DNA of 64,000 bases from Parachlamydiales bacterium. Its GTDB lineage: Bacteria; Chlamydiota; Chlamydiia; Chlamydiales; SM23-39. Location of the stretch: positions 1-64,000 of the forward strand of contig JAIBBX010000004.1 in NCBI GenBank assembly GCA_019694475.1, written 5' to 3'. The position numbers and the translations under genes were made by a program. Every line of letters begins with the position of its first letter. Positions within the stretch are counted from its first letter, which is position 1. Under the pieces are notes generated by a model. It was given only the letters and a program-made list of their open reading frames with translations, did no database searches and was not told the DNA's origin. Positions 53,110 to 61,057 of the stretch are shown one piece after another.

Positions 53110-54007
53110 AGAAAAAAAGATCGTTATCAAATTGCCTCAAATCCGGCTCCAATCATTTCTTTCAATCCGGTTTGCGATTGCTTTGGCTTTGCTTCTGTTT
53201 TCTTCGGGATTTGCCTATTGGTATCGGAACGTGCGCCCATATCTATCTATTCCATCCGCACACATCAATGCCTATTCCACGGTTTTAAGCAGCGACAAAG
53301 CTGGCCGTATTGCTGAAATAGGGCCGCAGGAAGGAGATCGAGTAAAAAAAGGAGCTTTTCTTTTTTCTTTCGATCGGGATGTCTCTCAGCACGAACAGAA
53401 AAAAGGATCGCTTGAACTTTTGCAGCAGCAGATCGACTTCGAAAAGGGACAAATGATCAAGGCAATGGAAGGATATTTGGCTGCAAGCAGCGATTTCGAA
53501 ATGGGGATCGGAGAACAAGAGACCGTGCAAAAACATCTGCTATATTTAGAAGATGCGCAAAAAAGAGCGGAAGAAGCTCAAGCAAAAGCTGCCGCCATTC
53601 AAAAAGAGCTCGATTCAACGCATGCTGAGATGAAAAAAGGGGCGTTCTTTGCGCCATTCGAAGGGATTATATTGCGCAGATATAAAAATGAAGGCGAAGT
53701 TTGCTCGATTGGGGATCGTATCTATTCTCTTTGCGATCTAGATCGATTGTGGGTTGAGACAGAAGTAAGCGAAAAACAGATCCGCAGCATCGCTATCGGC
53801 ACGCCCGCAAGGATCCGGGTAAACGCCTACCCAAACAGAGAGTTTGCCGGCAAAGTGAGTTATATTGGTTCTGCTACCGTTGCCAAAAGCGATCATCTTC
53901 CCTTGTCTCAACAAGAGGAGATGATTCCGATCAAAATCACTTTTGAAAGCAAAGATTTATCTCTAAAACCAGGGCTTTCAGCCAAGGTAGACCTCAAAGT
54001 CCACTAA
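53096..54007 (+). CDS. HlyD/EmrA-family periplasmic adaptor
   Basis: 303 residues. One N-terminal membrane helix (SIRFAIALALLLFSSGFAYWY), a lipoyl-type hairpin (AGRIAEIGPQEGDRVKKGAFLFSF), a short coiled coil (about 100-160) and a beta-barrel domain (LWVETEVSEKQIRSI). Such adaptors join an inner-membrane pump to an outer-membrane channel. No TolC is visible; the neighbouring MFS gene is the likely pump partner. Confidence 0.82.
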   Translation: MQTLEEKKIVIKLPQIRLQSFLSIRFAIALALLLFSSGFAYWYRNVRPYLSIPSAHINAYSTVLSSDKAGRIAEIGPQEGDRVKKGAFLFSFDRDVSQHEQKKGSLELLQQQIDFEKGQMIKAMEGYLAASSDFEMGIGEQETVQKHLLYLEDAQKRAEEAQAKAAAIQKELDSTHAEMKKGAFFAPFEGIILRRYKNEGEVCSIGDRIYSLCDLDRLWVETEVSEKQIRSIAIGTPARIRVNAYPNREFAGKVSYIGSATVAKSDHLPLSQQEEMIPIKITFESKDLSLKPGLSAKVDLKVH

Positions 54008-54030
54008 AGCGTATACTCCTTTTCCGATAT

Positions 54031-54954
54031 ATGCAGCTGCCCTCGGAAATCCAAACAACTATCGAATCGTTTTTTGAAAATGTTTCAACTACGGTTCTAC
54101 GCAAAGCCAGAGAATCCCTCACATCCACATACAAAGAGGGAGGCGCATCTCCGTTTGATGACGAAGCTAAAAGGCTTGCCTATTTAGGAGCTCGAATGCC
54201 AGCTACCTACGCTGCTGTCAGAAAGGCCCTTGAGAACGTTCGTTTAACCGGCCATCTGCTTGACCTAGGCGCGGGTCCCGGGACAGCTTCTTGGGCCGCG
54301 CTCGATCTGTTTCCTGATCTCGAAAAAATCACACTGATCGAGAAAAACGCCAAGGCTATCGAGCTAGGAAAAACGCTGGCGCGATTCCACCCCATTCTCA
54401 AAAATGGGAATTGGATCCAGCAAGTGTTGAATGGCCCAATCCCTAATGCAGATTCAGCCATTTTATCCTATGTGCTGAACGAATTAGACAGCCCAGAAAA
54501 AATCGTGGAGAACGTTTGGAATGCTGTAAACACAATCGTCATCATTGAACCCGGCACCCCGAAAGCCTTTCAATTGGTGAAAAAACTGAGAGAGCAGCTT
54601 ATTCAAATGAACGCGCACATTATAGCGCCTTGCCCTCATGCATTGGCTTGTCCCAATGACTGGTGCCATTTTTCTGCCAGAGTGGAAAGAACTCGCTTGC
54701 ACCGCCTATTAAAGGAGGGCACTCTAGGCTTCGAAGATGAAAAATTTTGCTATCTCATTGCATCCAAATCGCCAGGACCATCTTTTTCCAACCGCATCAT
54801 CCGCCATCCCAACAAACAGTCAGGATTTGTCCGTCTGTCTTTGTGTACTGAGGAAGGGACGCTGATAGAAAAAACAGTTTCAAAAAAAGATAAACAATTC
54901 TATCGCCAAGCCCGCGATTCCGAGTGGGGAGACGTTTTAAATGCAAAACGCTGA
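54031..54954 (+). CDS. Rsm22-family small-subunit methyltransferase-like protein
   Basis: 307 residues. LLDLGAGPGTASWAALDLFPDLEKITLIE is a SAM site, and APCPHALACPNDWCHFSARVERTRLHRLLK is the Cys-containing Rsm22 signature. Rsm22 proteins assist small-subunit rRNA or assemble the subunit in mitochondria; the bacterial role is less clear. The stop lies within a short tandem repeat. Confidence 0.8.
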   Translation: MQLPSEIQTTIESFFENVSTTVLRKARESLTSTYKEGGASPFDDEAKRLAYLGARMPATYAAVRKALENVRLTGHLLDLGAGPGTASWAALDLFPDLEKITLIEKNAKAIELGKTLARFHPILKNGNWIQQVLNGPIPNADSAILSYVLNELDSPEKIVENVWNAVNTIVIIEPGTPKAFQLVKKLREQLIQMNAHIIAPCPHALACPNDWCHFSARVERTRLHRLLKEGTLGFEDEKFCYLIASKSPGPSFSNRIIRHPNKQSGFVRLSLCTEEGTLIEKTVSKKDKQFYRQARDSEWGDVLNAKR

Positions 54955-54965
54955 ATGCAAAACGC
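54941..54965. repeat. Short tandem repeat across the Rsm22 stop
   Basis: ATGCAAAACGC occurs twice (54941-54951 and 54955-54965) with TGA between. The Rsm22 stop falls in the spacer. Confidence 0.7.
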
Positions 54966-54975
54966 AAAACTATTC

Positions 54976-55000
54976 CAAATGTAAAGCCGCTTTACATTTG
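54976..55000. repeat. Dispersed palindromic repeat, copy 5
   Basis: The 19-base core ATGTAAAGC-C-GCTTTACAT (54979-54997) is extended by CAA and TTG to a 25-base perfect palindrome, 22 bases after the Rsm22 stop. Confidence 0.85.
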
Positions 55001-55014
55001 AAAAAAGAGGTCTG

Positions 55015-55059
55015 AAAACCGCTCCGGTTTTGAGGCTGTATATTCCCGCTTTACATTTG
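55015..55059. repeat. Hairpin and palindrome half-site
   Basis: AAAACCG-CTC-CGGTTTT (55015-55031) is a seven-base stem. GCTTTACATTTG (55048-55059) repeats the right half of the palindrome family, with no left half. Confidence 0.6.
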
Positions 55060-55085
55060 GGATTTAATGAGATATTTGCTATAAT
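55057..55085 (+). promoter_or_regulatory. Promoter overlapping the palindrome half-site
   Basis: TTGGGA (55057-55062) and TATAAT (55080-55085), 17 bases apart, lie 22 bases before the ATG at 55107. The half-site ends inside the -35. Confidence 0.5.
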
Positions 55086-55106
55086 AAACCTCGGGTGAGG
55101 TGGGGT

Positions 55107-55469
55107 ATGTACAAAAAGATTCTTGAAAAGCTTCTTTCTTTTCCGCGAAGAGGGCAAATTCAAATCAACTTTGATTCAAGAAAAAAAATCTTTCGTCTGA
55201 CCGCCCCCATCTTCTCATCAGGAAAAATGCCTGGAAAAATAAAAGAGTATGTTCAGGCAAGAGAAAAATTGACTTTCAAGCCGCACGTTACCTCTTATGA
55301 GATCCAGGGTGAAAAAGTCTTTTTAGTGCAGGAAATTCCCTTTTCTCTCGATTTCCAAGAAACAACGCGCAAAGATGTTGATCAATTTTTAGAGCTGTCG
55401 CGGCATTGCCATAAAATGCTCTCAGAAATCGCAATTGAAGATGTTTATAAAAATGCCCTCCGTTTATAA
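55107..55469 (+). CDS. Small hypothetical protein
   Basis: 120 residues; alpha/beta in appearance (INFDSRKKIFRLTAPIF; VTSYEIQGEKVFLVQEIPF) with a helical end. GAGGTGGGG just before the ATG at 55107 supports that start; an upstream GTG is less likely. A type III secretion chaperone-like fold is possible but not demonstrable. It precedes the glycosyltransferase by seven bases. Confidence 0.6.
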   Translation: MYKKILEKLLSFPRRGQIQINFDSRKKIFRLTAPIFSSGKMPGKIKEYVQAREKLTFKPHVTSYEIQGEKVFLVQEIPFSLDFQETTRKDVDQFLELSRHCHKMLSEIAIEDVYKNALRL

Positions 55470-55476
55470 TTGAGGG

Positions 55477-56265
55477 ATGAAATTCGATCTTTCGGAATGT
55501 TCCATCGTGATCCCTTTTGCAATCGATTGCAAAGAACGGTTGGAACATCTTCATTTTTTGTTATCCTATTTCGACCGCTACTTTTTGAATCACGAATTAA
55601 TTGTAGTGGAACAAGGAGATGAATCGATCGTCCCTAAGCATCCGAATGTGCGCGTAAAATTGATCAAAAAAGACTCGATATTTTCCTCAGGAAGCGTGAG
55701 TAACCGGGGTGTCGAGTTCGTTAAGAGGCCTTTCTTTTGCAGATTCGATGTGGATGCTTTCGTTCATCCAAAAGCTATTTTCGATGCTCTCGAAGAATTT
55801 AAAAGAAATCCCGATCTATCGATGATTCTTCCTTACAATGGAGTTTCATTTACGATTCAAAATCCATTGAGAGAAGAAATCATGCAGTCGTGCAATTTTG
55901 AGAAACTTCCATTCGTTAAAAAAGAAGATCTTTCTCGTTGGGAAGAAAAAAGCATGTATGTGAAAAATGGCGAGGCAACGGGACTGATTTATTTCTTCCG
56001 AACATCTGTTTTTAAGAAATTTGGCGGCTTCAATGAGGAATTAATGGGGTGGGGTTTTGAGGACGAAGAACTTGTAGCCCGATTCCGGCGTTTGAAAAAC
56101 CCTCCCAAATATTTGGAAAATTACAACGCATTCCATTTAGATCATCCAAGAATTCCTGGAGACCCGATTCAGGCTTTCAAAAATCAATATCGAGCGCACG
56201 CTGTCGATACGATGGATGAAGAAGATTTGCAGGAGTACATTCGCTCTTGGAATAGGTTTTCTTGA
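55477..56265 (+). CDS. Glycosyltransferase (family 2/7 GT-A type)
   Basis: 262 residues. SIVIPFAIDCKERLEHLHFLLSYF at the start, CRFDVDAFVHPKAIFDAL with the DxD, and FGGFNEELMGWGFEDEELVARF near the end are the features of GT-A enzymes of the Glyco_transf_7C/GalNAc-transferase type. It would add a sugar from a UDP or similar donor; acceptor unknown. Seven bases from the previous gene. Confidence 0.72.
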   Translation: MKFDLSECSIVIPFAIDCKERLEHLHFLLSYFDRYFLNHELIVVEQGDESIVPKHPNVRVKLIKKDSIFSSGSVSNRGVEFVKRPFFCRFDVDAFVHPKAIFDALEEFKRNPDLSMILPYNGVSFTIQNPLREEIMQSCNFEKLPFVKKEDLSRWEEKSMYVKNGEATGLIYFFRTSVFKKFGGFNEELMGWGFEDEELVARFRRLKNPPKYLENYNAFHLDHPRIPGDPIQAFKNQYRAHAVDTMDEEDLQEYIRSWNRFS

Positions 56266-56298
56266 CAAAGAAGAGTTCAAAAATCAAAATAAGGAGGC

Positions 56299-57192
56299 AT
56301 GCGATTCACCGGATCTTATGTTGCCTTATTAACTCCTTTCGACCTGAAGGGACGCGTCGACCGTAAAGCGATCGAAAAGCTTGTCGAATGGCATATCGCT
56401 GAAAAGACGGATGGCATTGTCTGTTCTGCAACAACTGGCGAGGGAGCAACTCTTAGCGAGAATGAAAGAAAGAAAATCGAAGAAATTTGCATAAAAACTG
56501 CAGCTGGGCGGATTCCTATAATTGCTGCCACCGGAACAAACGATACCCGCGCTTCAGTCCGTTATACTGAAACAGCTTTGAAGCTAGGCGCAAAAGGATG
56601 TTTGGCTGTTACGCCCTATTACAATAAACCAAGCAATCAAGGTTGTCTTCTCCACTTTGCAGAAATCGCGAAAGTCGGTTTGCCTGTAATCGTGTATCAC
56701 AACCCGCCAAGAGCTGTGGTTCGGCTGACTGTCGAAACGGTTGAAGCGCTTGGAAAGATTCCCAATATTGTTGGATTCAAAGACTCAAGCCACGATTTAG
56801 AGTTCGTCAGAAAGATCGTTCCCCATATTGCTGTTCTCTCAGGCGACGATGATGTCACGTTTGATATATTGAAGGCAGGCGGAGTTGGTGCAATCGCCAC
56901 AGTTGCTAATTTGGTTCCGCGCGGCTGGAACCGGATGGTAAAAGCGTGCCTGGAAGGCAGATGGGAAGAGGCCAAAGCGCTATCTGATAGATATTTGCCG
57001 CTCATTAAAACCATCTTCCTTGAAACCAATCCGCAGTGCCATAAATTCGCCCTTTCTTGGCTGGGACGCTGCAAGCCTGTCCTTCGTTTGCCGATGATCT
57101 TGCCTCCCGAAAAAACAAAAGCAGAGATCAAAAAAGCGATCCTTCGTTTGTGCCTGCCCCAGTTCCATTCTTACGCAGTCCAATGCAAATAA
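56299..57192 (+). CDS. dapA: 4-hydroxy-tetrahydrodipicolinate synthase
   Basis: 297 residues, normal length. TTGEG (45-49), Y107 (TPYYNKP), Y133, R138 (VYHNPPR) and the Schiff-base K161 (GFKDSS) are all present, at the same numbers as in the E. coli enzyme. It condenses pyruvate with aspartate semialdehyde for lysine and diaminopimelate synthesis. AAGGAGG precedes the ATG. This is the canonical DapA, unlike the paralogue at 7997. Confidence 0.95.
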   Translation: MRFTGSYVALLTPFDLKGRVDRKAIEKLVEWHIAEKTDGIVCSATTGEGATLSENERKKIEEICIKTAAGRIPIIAATGTNDTRASVRYTETALKLGAKGCLAVTPYYNKPSNQGCLLHFAEIAKVGLPVIVYHNPPRAVVRLTVETVEALGKIPNIVGFKDSSHDLEFVRKIVPHIAVLSGDDDVTFDILKAGGVGAIATVANLVPRGWNRMVKACLEGRWEEAKALSDRYLPLIKTIFLETNPQCHKFALSWLGRCKPVLRLPMILPPEKTKAEIKKAILRLCLPQFHSYAVQCK

Positions 57193-57197
57193 ATTTC

Positions 57198-57225
57198 TTT
57201 TGCTAAATCTTTAAATACCTATAAT
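57198..57225 (+). promoter_or_regulatory. Promoter of the 489-residue protein gene
   Basis: TATAAT (57220-57225) with TTTTGC (57198-57203) 16 bases upstream; GAGGAG lies about six bases before the ATG at 57253. Confidence 0.45.
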
Positions 57226-57252
57226 TTTTCCTCCATTTTAAGAGGAGTTTAT

Positions 57253-58722
57253 ATGAGTGTCACCGCTGCATCCCATCCGATCGTTGATATCCTTATCGAT
57301 CCATATCGCTATGCGATAGCCAATATTCAGTCGAGCTTAAGTTGCAGAACACATCAAGTTGCAACTTCTGCGATTCATGAAAGTTTTTTCTCCAATGATC
57401 CAATTCTCAGCCTCATTTACCGAGTTGGACAACTCTGTATTGGACTCCTATTGATTGTTCCGTTGGTCAATATTGTTGCCTTGCAATTGTTCAAGTTATT
57501 GCGATCGCCTTTCGTCGACCCATCTATGATTATTGGAAATACTTGCTTTGGAATTTTGGGTAGTTCTCAGAACCAAACAGACGATGAAGCATATCTTGAA
57601 CTCAAAAATAAAGGCGATGTATTGCTTCCTCAAGAACCAGCTGCTCAGGCCCCTGTTGCAGAGGAACAATATAATCAAAGAAAGCAGGCTGCAATCGATC
57701 GGTTGAGAGCGCCTGTTGCTCCACAAAATGCGCAAGTCGCCCGCTTTAAATGCGCAGACGAGATTATGGAATTTAATTTAGATCATATTTTGGCTCGATT
57801 CAATGCAGAAATTAACCCGTCTCGATTATCCGAATTTTTTGATTATGCAGAAGTAGAAATTACCAAACGATGGGAACTAGAAGGCTATTTCAGAAATTAT
57901 GGTGACCGTCAACCCAGAGAAAGGATCATCCGCCAATACTTCAGCAAGCTTTTTGATTTTTTCAACGAGAAAAAAGCCATGTTCCAAGGTCATCAGAGAG
58001 AAAATCTATTCAAAGCAGAAATCCGATATGTGTTTGATAAGATCATTGATGCTCATCGCAATTGCATCGATCAGGTTCTCTCTCAAGTTGAAGGATTAAT
58101 GCTCGATGTTATTGCAAGCTTTGAGACGGCTCATATTCGCGGCGGGCTTACTCGGGAACAGGCCCTAGCGCATCAAGCTGCTTATTATTTATTCAAACAC
58201 AAGCTTGATTTGATCAAGACAATCTGCGTGAAAGAGTATCCAAATGAGGCTCATATGGCCGATTTAGAAAGAATGACCAAGCAAAAATTGGCAGATATTC
58301 TTGGACTGAATGGGGAAATTTTCGAGGCAGGAGCGCAGTACAATATTGTCAATGATATGGATATGAAAGCGTCGAATGTCGCACACATTTTCCTTGAAGG
58401 ACGGCCATTGCATGAGTATCGAGGACGCGCAGTCAATCTGGCAAGAGCGGGCAGAAGATATGCGGAAGATCAATTTAAACCAGAAGAATTTTTTGCTGAA
58501 GGCTTGAGAACTTATCACGGCGAACCAAGAAATTTGCGAAATAATATTCTGCTTTGGGTTAGATCTTATTTTCATCTCGATGCAGACAATGATCAAACTC
58601 GAGAGTTTATTCGAGCCATTTCTGAAGATGAGGCGCTCACTGCCGATGAAGGGGGCAATTTAACGACGCCAGCCCTACTCCATCTTCTTGAGACGATCGG
58701 AGTTTTCGAAAGAAGACCTTAA
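57253..58722 (+). CDS. Large hypothetical protein, possible host-interaction factor
   Basis: 489 residues of no family I recognise. One probable hydrophobic segment (VGQLCIGLLLIVPLVNIVALQLFKLL, ~56-83) lies near the N-terminus; the rest is charged and helical, with repeated Ala-Gln-Pro spacers near residue 130. This bilobed plan is common in inclusion-membrane or effector proteins of chlamydiae, but no bilobed hydrophobic pair is certain. The end overlaps the convergent gene by 48 bases. Confidence 0.5.
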   Translation: MSVTAASHPIVDILIDPYRYAIANIQSSLSCRTHQVATSAIHESFFSNDPILSLIYRVGQLCIGLLLIVPLVNIVALQLFKLLRSPFVDPSMIIGNTCFGILGSSQNQTDDEAYLELKNKGDVLLPQEPAAQAPVAEEQYNQRKQAAIDRLRAPVAPQNAQVARFKCADEIMEFNLDHILARFNAEINPSRLSEFFDYAEVEITKRWELEGYFRNYGDRQPRERIIRQYFSKLFDFFNEKKAMFQGHQRENLFKAEIRYVFDKIIDAHRNCIDQVLSQVEGLMLDVIASFETAHIRGGLTREQALAHQAAYYLFKHKLDLIKTICVKEYPNEAHMADLERMTKQKLADILGLNGEIFEAGAQYNIVNDMDMKASNVAHIFLEGRPLHEYRGRAVNLARAGRRYAEDQFKPEEFFAEGLRTYHGEPRNLRNNILLWVRSYFHLDADNDQTREFIRAISEDEALTADEGGNLTTPALLHLLETIGVFERRP

Positions 58723-59469
58723 ATAACTCACCCACTCGGGTGCATTTTGTTTAAGCCATTCACGGAATTTTCCCGCATACCGCTCTATTTCAATTTCGCG
58801 GCTATGCGGGAGAATCGGTTTGAAATTCCCAAAATCCAATTCGATTGCTTGATTTTCCAGAAACCCAAAATTGCGCCCAAGCGTTGGATCTGAATTGTAA
58901 ATCCCTTTTTCAACCCGCGTTTTCAGTAAAGCGGCAAATTGATTGATCCGGCTTTGCATAAGGATCGGATCTTTCAGAGCTTCTTGCATTGCGATTTCAA
59001 AAGATTTTGCTTTTTTTTGTATGGCAAAGCGGTATTCATCAAGCCGTAGACGATAGGTTCTTCCGATAGCATCCTTCAGTCGGATTGTTGGTAGATTCTC
59101 TTGGGATATATTTAGGTGAATGTAAAGCAAGCCCGTCTCTTCTTTCATCCTTTGGAAGGCGATGTGGGCCGCATTGAAAAGGGTAAATACTTTCAGCTCT
59201 GATCGAGCGTCGCTGAACCGGAACAATTTAATCACAATCTGGCGGTCTTTGCTTTCGAAAACATAGCACTGAGACCCCTTGTCGAGATAGTGGAATGGCT
59301 GGTTCAAAAGAGAATTCAATTCCGGATCAAATGGAACGTTCCATTCTGGATGCGATGGATATTCTACGTGCAATTTTGCAAGCCGAAACCCCCCCGTCAT
59401 CCGCTTGACAAAGGAAGGGATGGAAAGAACGGCGAGAGAAAAAACAATGGCCAGCAAGATCCGTTTCAT
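58675..59469 (-). CDS. Kinase-like (protein-kinase fold) exported/membrane-anchored protein
   Basis: 264 residues. A hydrophobic N-terminus (MKRILLAIVFSLAVLSI) suggests a signal or anchor. Beyond it, GSQCYVFESKDRQIVIKLF gives a kinase-like glycine-rich loop region with K81, SDPTLGRNFGF gives D194...N200 as in the catalytic loop, and AIELDFGNF gives D212 of DFG. Together they outline a small protein-kinase-like fold. Activity is not proven, and the lobe in between is short. The ATG at 59469 is preferred over an upstream TTG. Confidence 0.55.
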   Translation of the reverse strand: MKRILLAIVFSLAVLSIPSFVKRMTGGFRLAKLHVEYPSHPEWNVPFDPELNSLLNQPFHYLDKGSQCYVFESKDRQIVIKLFRFSDARSELKVFTLFNAAHIAFQRMKEETGLLYIHLNISQENLPTIRLKDAIGRTYRLRLDEYRFAIQKKAKSFEIAMQEALKDPILMQSRINQFAALLKTRVEKGIYNSDPTLGRNFGFLENQAIELDFGNFKPILPHSREIEIERYAGKFREWLKQNAPEWVSYLRSSFENSDRLKKME

Positions 59470-59578
59470 AGGAAAAAGAATAAAAAAGAACAAGATTCGT
59501 GGCAAATGACAAATAAATCCTTGACCTATATATATTTTTTTTCAAAAATCTTTGCGCAAAGTTTATACAGAGGTGCGC

Positions 59579-61057
59579 ATGGCAGCAAAGGTTGTAGGAA
59601 GTGGTGACGAATTTAAGGAGCCATTCCTTGGAGCAGATTTTGATAATTTGCAGCCACCAGCGGAGCTTCCTCCGTCTTCAAGCTGCGTTCCTTGGGGAAA
59701 AAGAACAGTTGCTGTTGCAGCAATCGCGGGATCGATCGTCCTTAGAGTGGCTAACCTCTATTTGGCAACGAATGCAGTAGCAAGTTTTGGGGTTGGATAT
59801 GCGGCTCTTTATGCTGTGACTTGCACGCTTGCCCCTGAAGCAATGGCCCGCGTACGTCAAGTGGCGTTGCCTATCATCGGACAAACTTCGATGTTTGCTT
59901 TTTCTCAAGCATGGGCGAATGATCCTCAGCGCGGAGATCAAATCGCCTTTGACAATACGATTACGGCGTGTCTCGGAGCCAATATGCAAATCGCGATGGG
60001 GTGGCTCCTTCAGCAGGGCGCTATTCGCAGCGAAAGCCAGCCGTCGGCAACGGTACGCGGCGACAAATTGCATCGTCCCGTTATGAATTACCATGCCGTG
60101 CACGCGCTTAAGCTTTTAGTGTCCGCTGGATTTGGAACTTTTGCTTTCCTGACTACAGATCCTATTCTGAGAGGAGTTTCTTCCTTTCTCGGAACGTTTT
60201 TCATTTCGCAAATCATTGGAGAAAGGCTCATTGACAAAATCGATAATGAAATCGAAAAGCGGGATGCGGGCGGGCAAGGAACGCGCGTTCGGGTTGCTAA
60301 AACAGCATTGCTCACTCTTGCTTATTTGGCTCAAATTGTCAGTTTTGTTCCTTGGTATAATCCTAGTTCGGCTCAACGATTGACTCAAATGGCTTATGTG
60401 GGCATCAGCCTTGGGTTTTTTGATGGCGTATTAGATAGAAGCGAGATGCGTCGCATAGAACGGATTCCGATTGATAACTTGCAAGAATTGGAAAAATTAA
60501 CTCCTCCTGATAGGCCAGATGGTTCAAGCTGCGATCGCGATTGGCTAAAATATCAAGCCTACCGCATCTGGAAATATTCTGTTCCCTTGATAGCGATGGC
60601 AGGGATTGCTGGTTTTACGCTTTGGCAAGAGATCGCAGTGCTTCCAGGCGTAGATCCGAAGGTGACTCTGGGGGCTATGCTTGGCGGTTATTTGCTCGGA
60701 ACTGGCGGGTGTCACTGGATTGATCATTCTTGGGATCCGAGAAAAAGACACGCGATCAAGGATTCGCTGATGGCCACAGTATGGTTTTCTCCCAGAATCC
60801 TAGGAATCGACCCTCTCTTCATATACTACGCAATGACGAATGCGGTGAAGATGGATGGTGCAGCGATTGCAGCGCAAGGAAGTCCGTACCATTTAGCTGG
60901 AATTATTCTGGGCTGGCTCGCTTATGGCATAAGGATGGGGCATGAATCATTTATCGGGGCATCAGACAGGATTGGCAGCCCGCAGAGAAAATTCCCCAAA
61001 ATGGCCGTAATCAATGGAACCAACACAACGAAATTATACATAGATGGAAAAAACTAA
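59579..61057 (+). CDS. Multi-spanning hypothetical membrane protein
   Basis: 492 residues. About eight hydrophobic segments can be drawn (VAVAAIAGSIVLRVANLYLAT; FGVGYAALYAVTC; LLTLAYLAQIVSFVPWY; and others). No transporter signature was found. AGAGGTG before the ATG at 59579 fixes the start. Its TAA shares one base with the ATG of the next large gene, so the two are co-expressed. Possibly an inclusion or envelope protein. Confidence 0.5.
   Translation: MAAKVVGSGDEFKEPFLGADFDNLQPPAELPPSSSCVPWGKRTVAVAAIAGSIVLRVANLYLATNAVASFGVGYAALYAVTCTLAPEAMARVRQVALPIIGQTSMFAFSQAWANDPQRGDQIAFDNTITACLGANMQIAMGWLLQQGAIRSESQPSATVRGDKLHRPVMNYHAVHALKLLVSAGFGTFAFLTTDPILRGVSSFLGTFFISQIIGERLIDKIDNEIEKRDAGGQGTRVRVAKTALLTLAYLAQIVSFVPWYNPSSAQRLTQMAYVGISLGFFDGVLDRSEMRRIERIPIDNLQELEKLTPPDRPDGSSCDRDWLKYQAYRIWKYSVPLIAMAGIAGFTLWQEIAVLPGVDPKVTLGAMLGGYLLGTGGCHWIDHSWDPRKRHAIKDSLMATVWFSPRILGIDPLFIYYAMTNAVKMDGAAIAAQGSPYHLAGIILGWLAYGIRMGHESFIGASDRIGSPQRKFPKMAVINGTNTTKLYIDGKN

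Noticed and set aside
59101..59132. Half-site ATGTAAAGC at 59120 as a repeat copy
   Set aside because: Only nine bases match, inside the kinase-like gene. Shorter cores such as GTAAAGC and GCTTTAC occur often in the window, so a single half-site may be chance.
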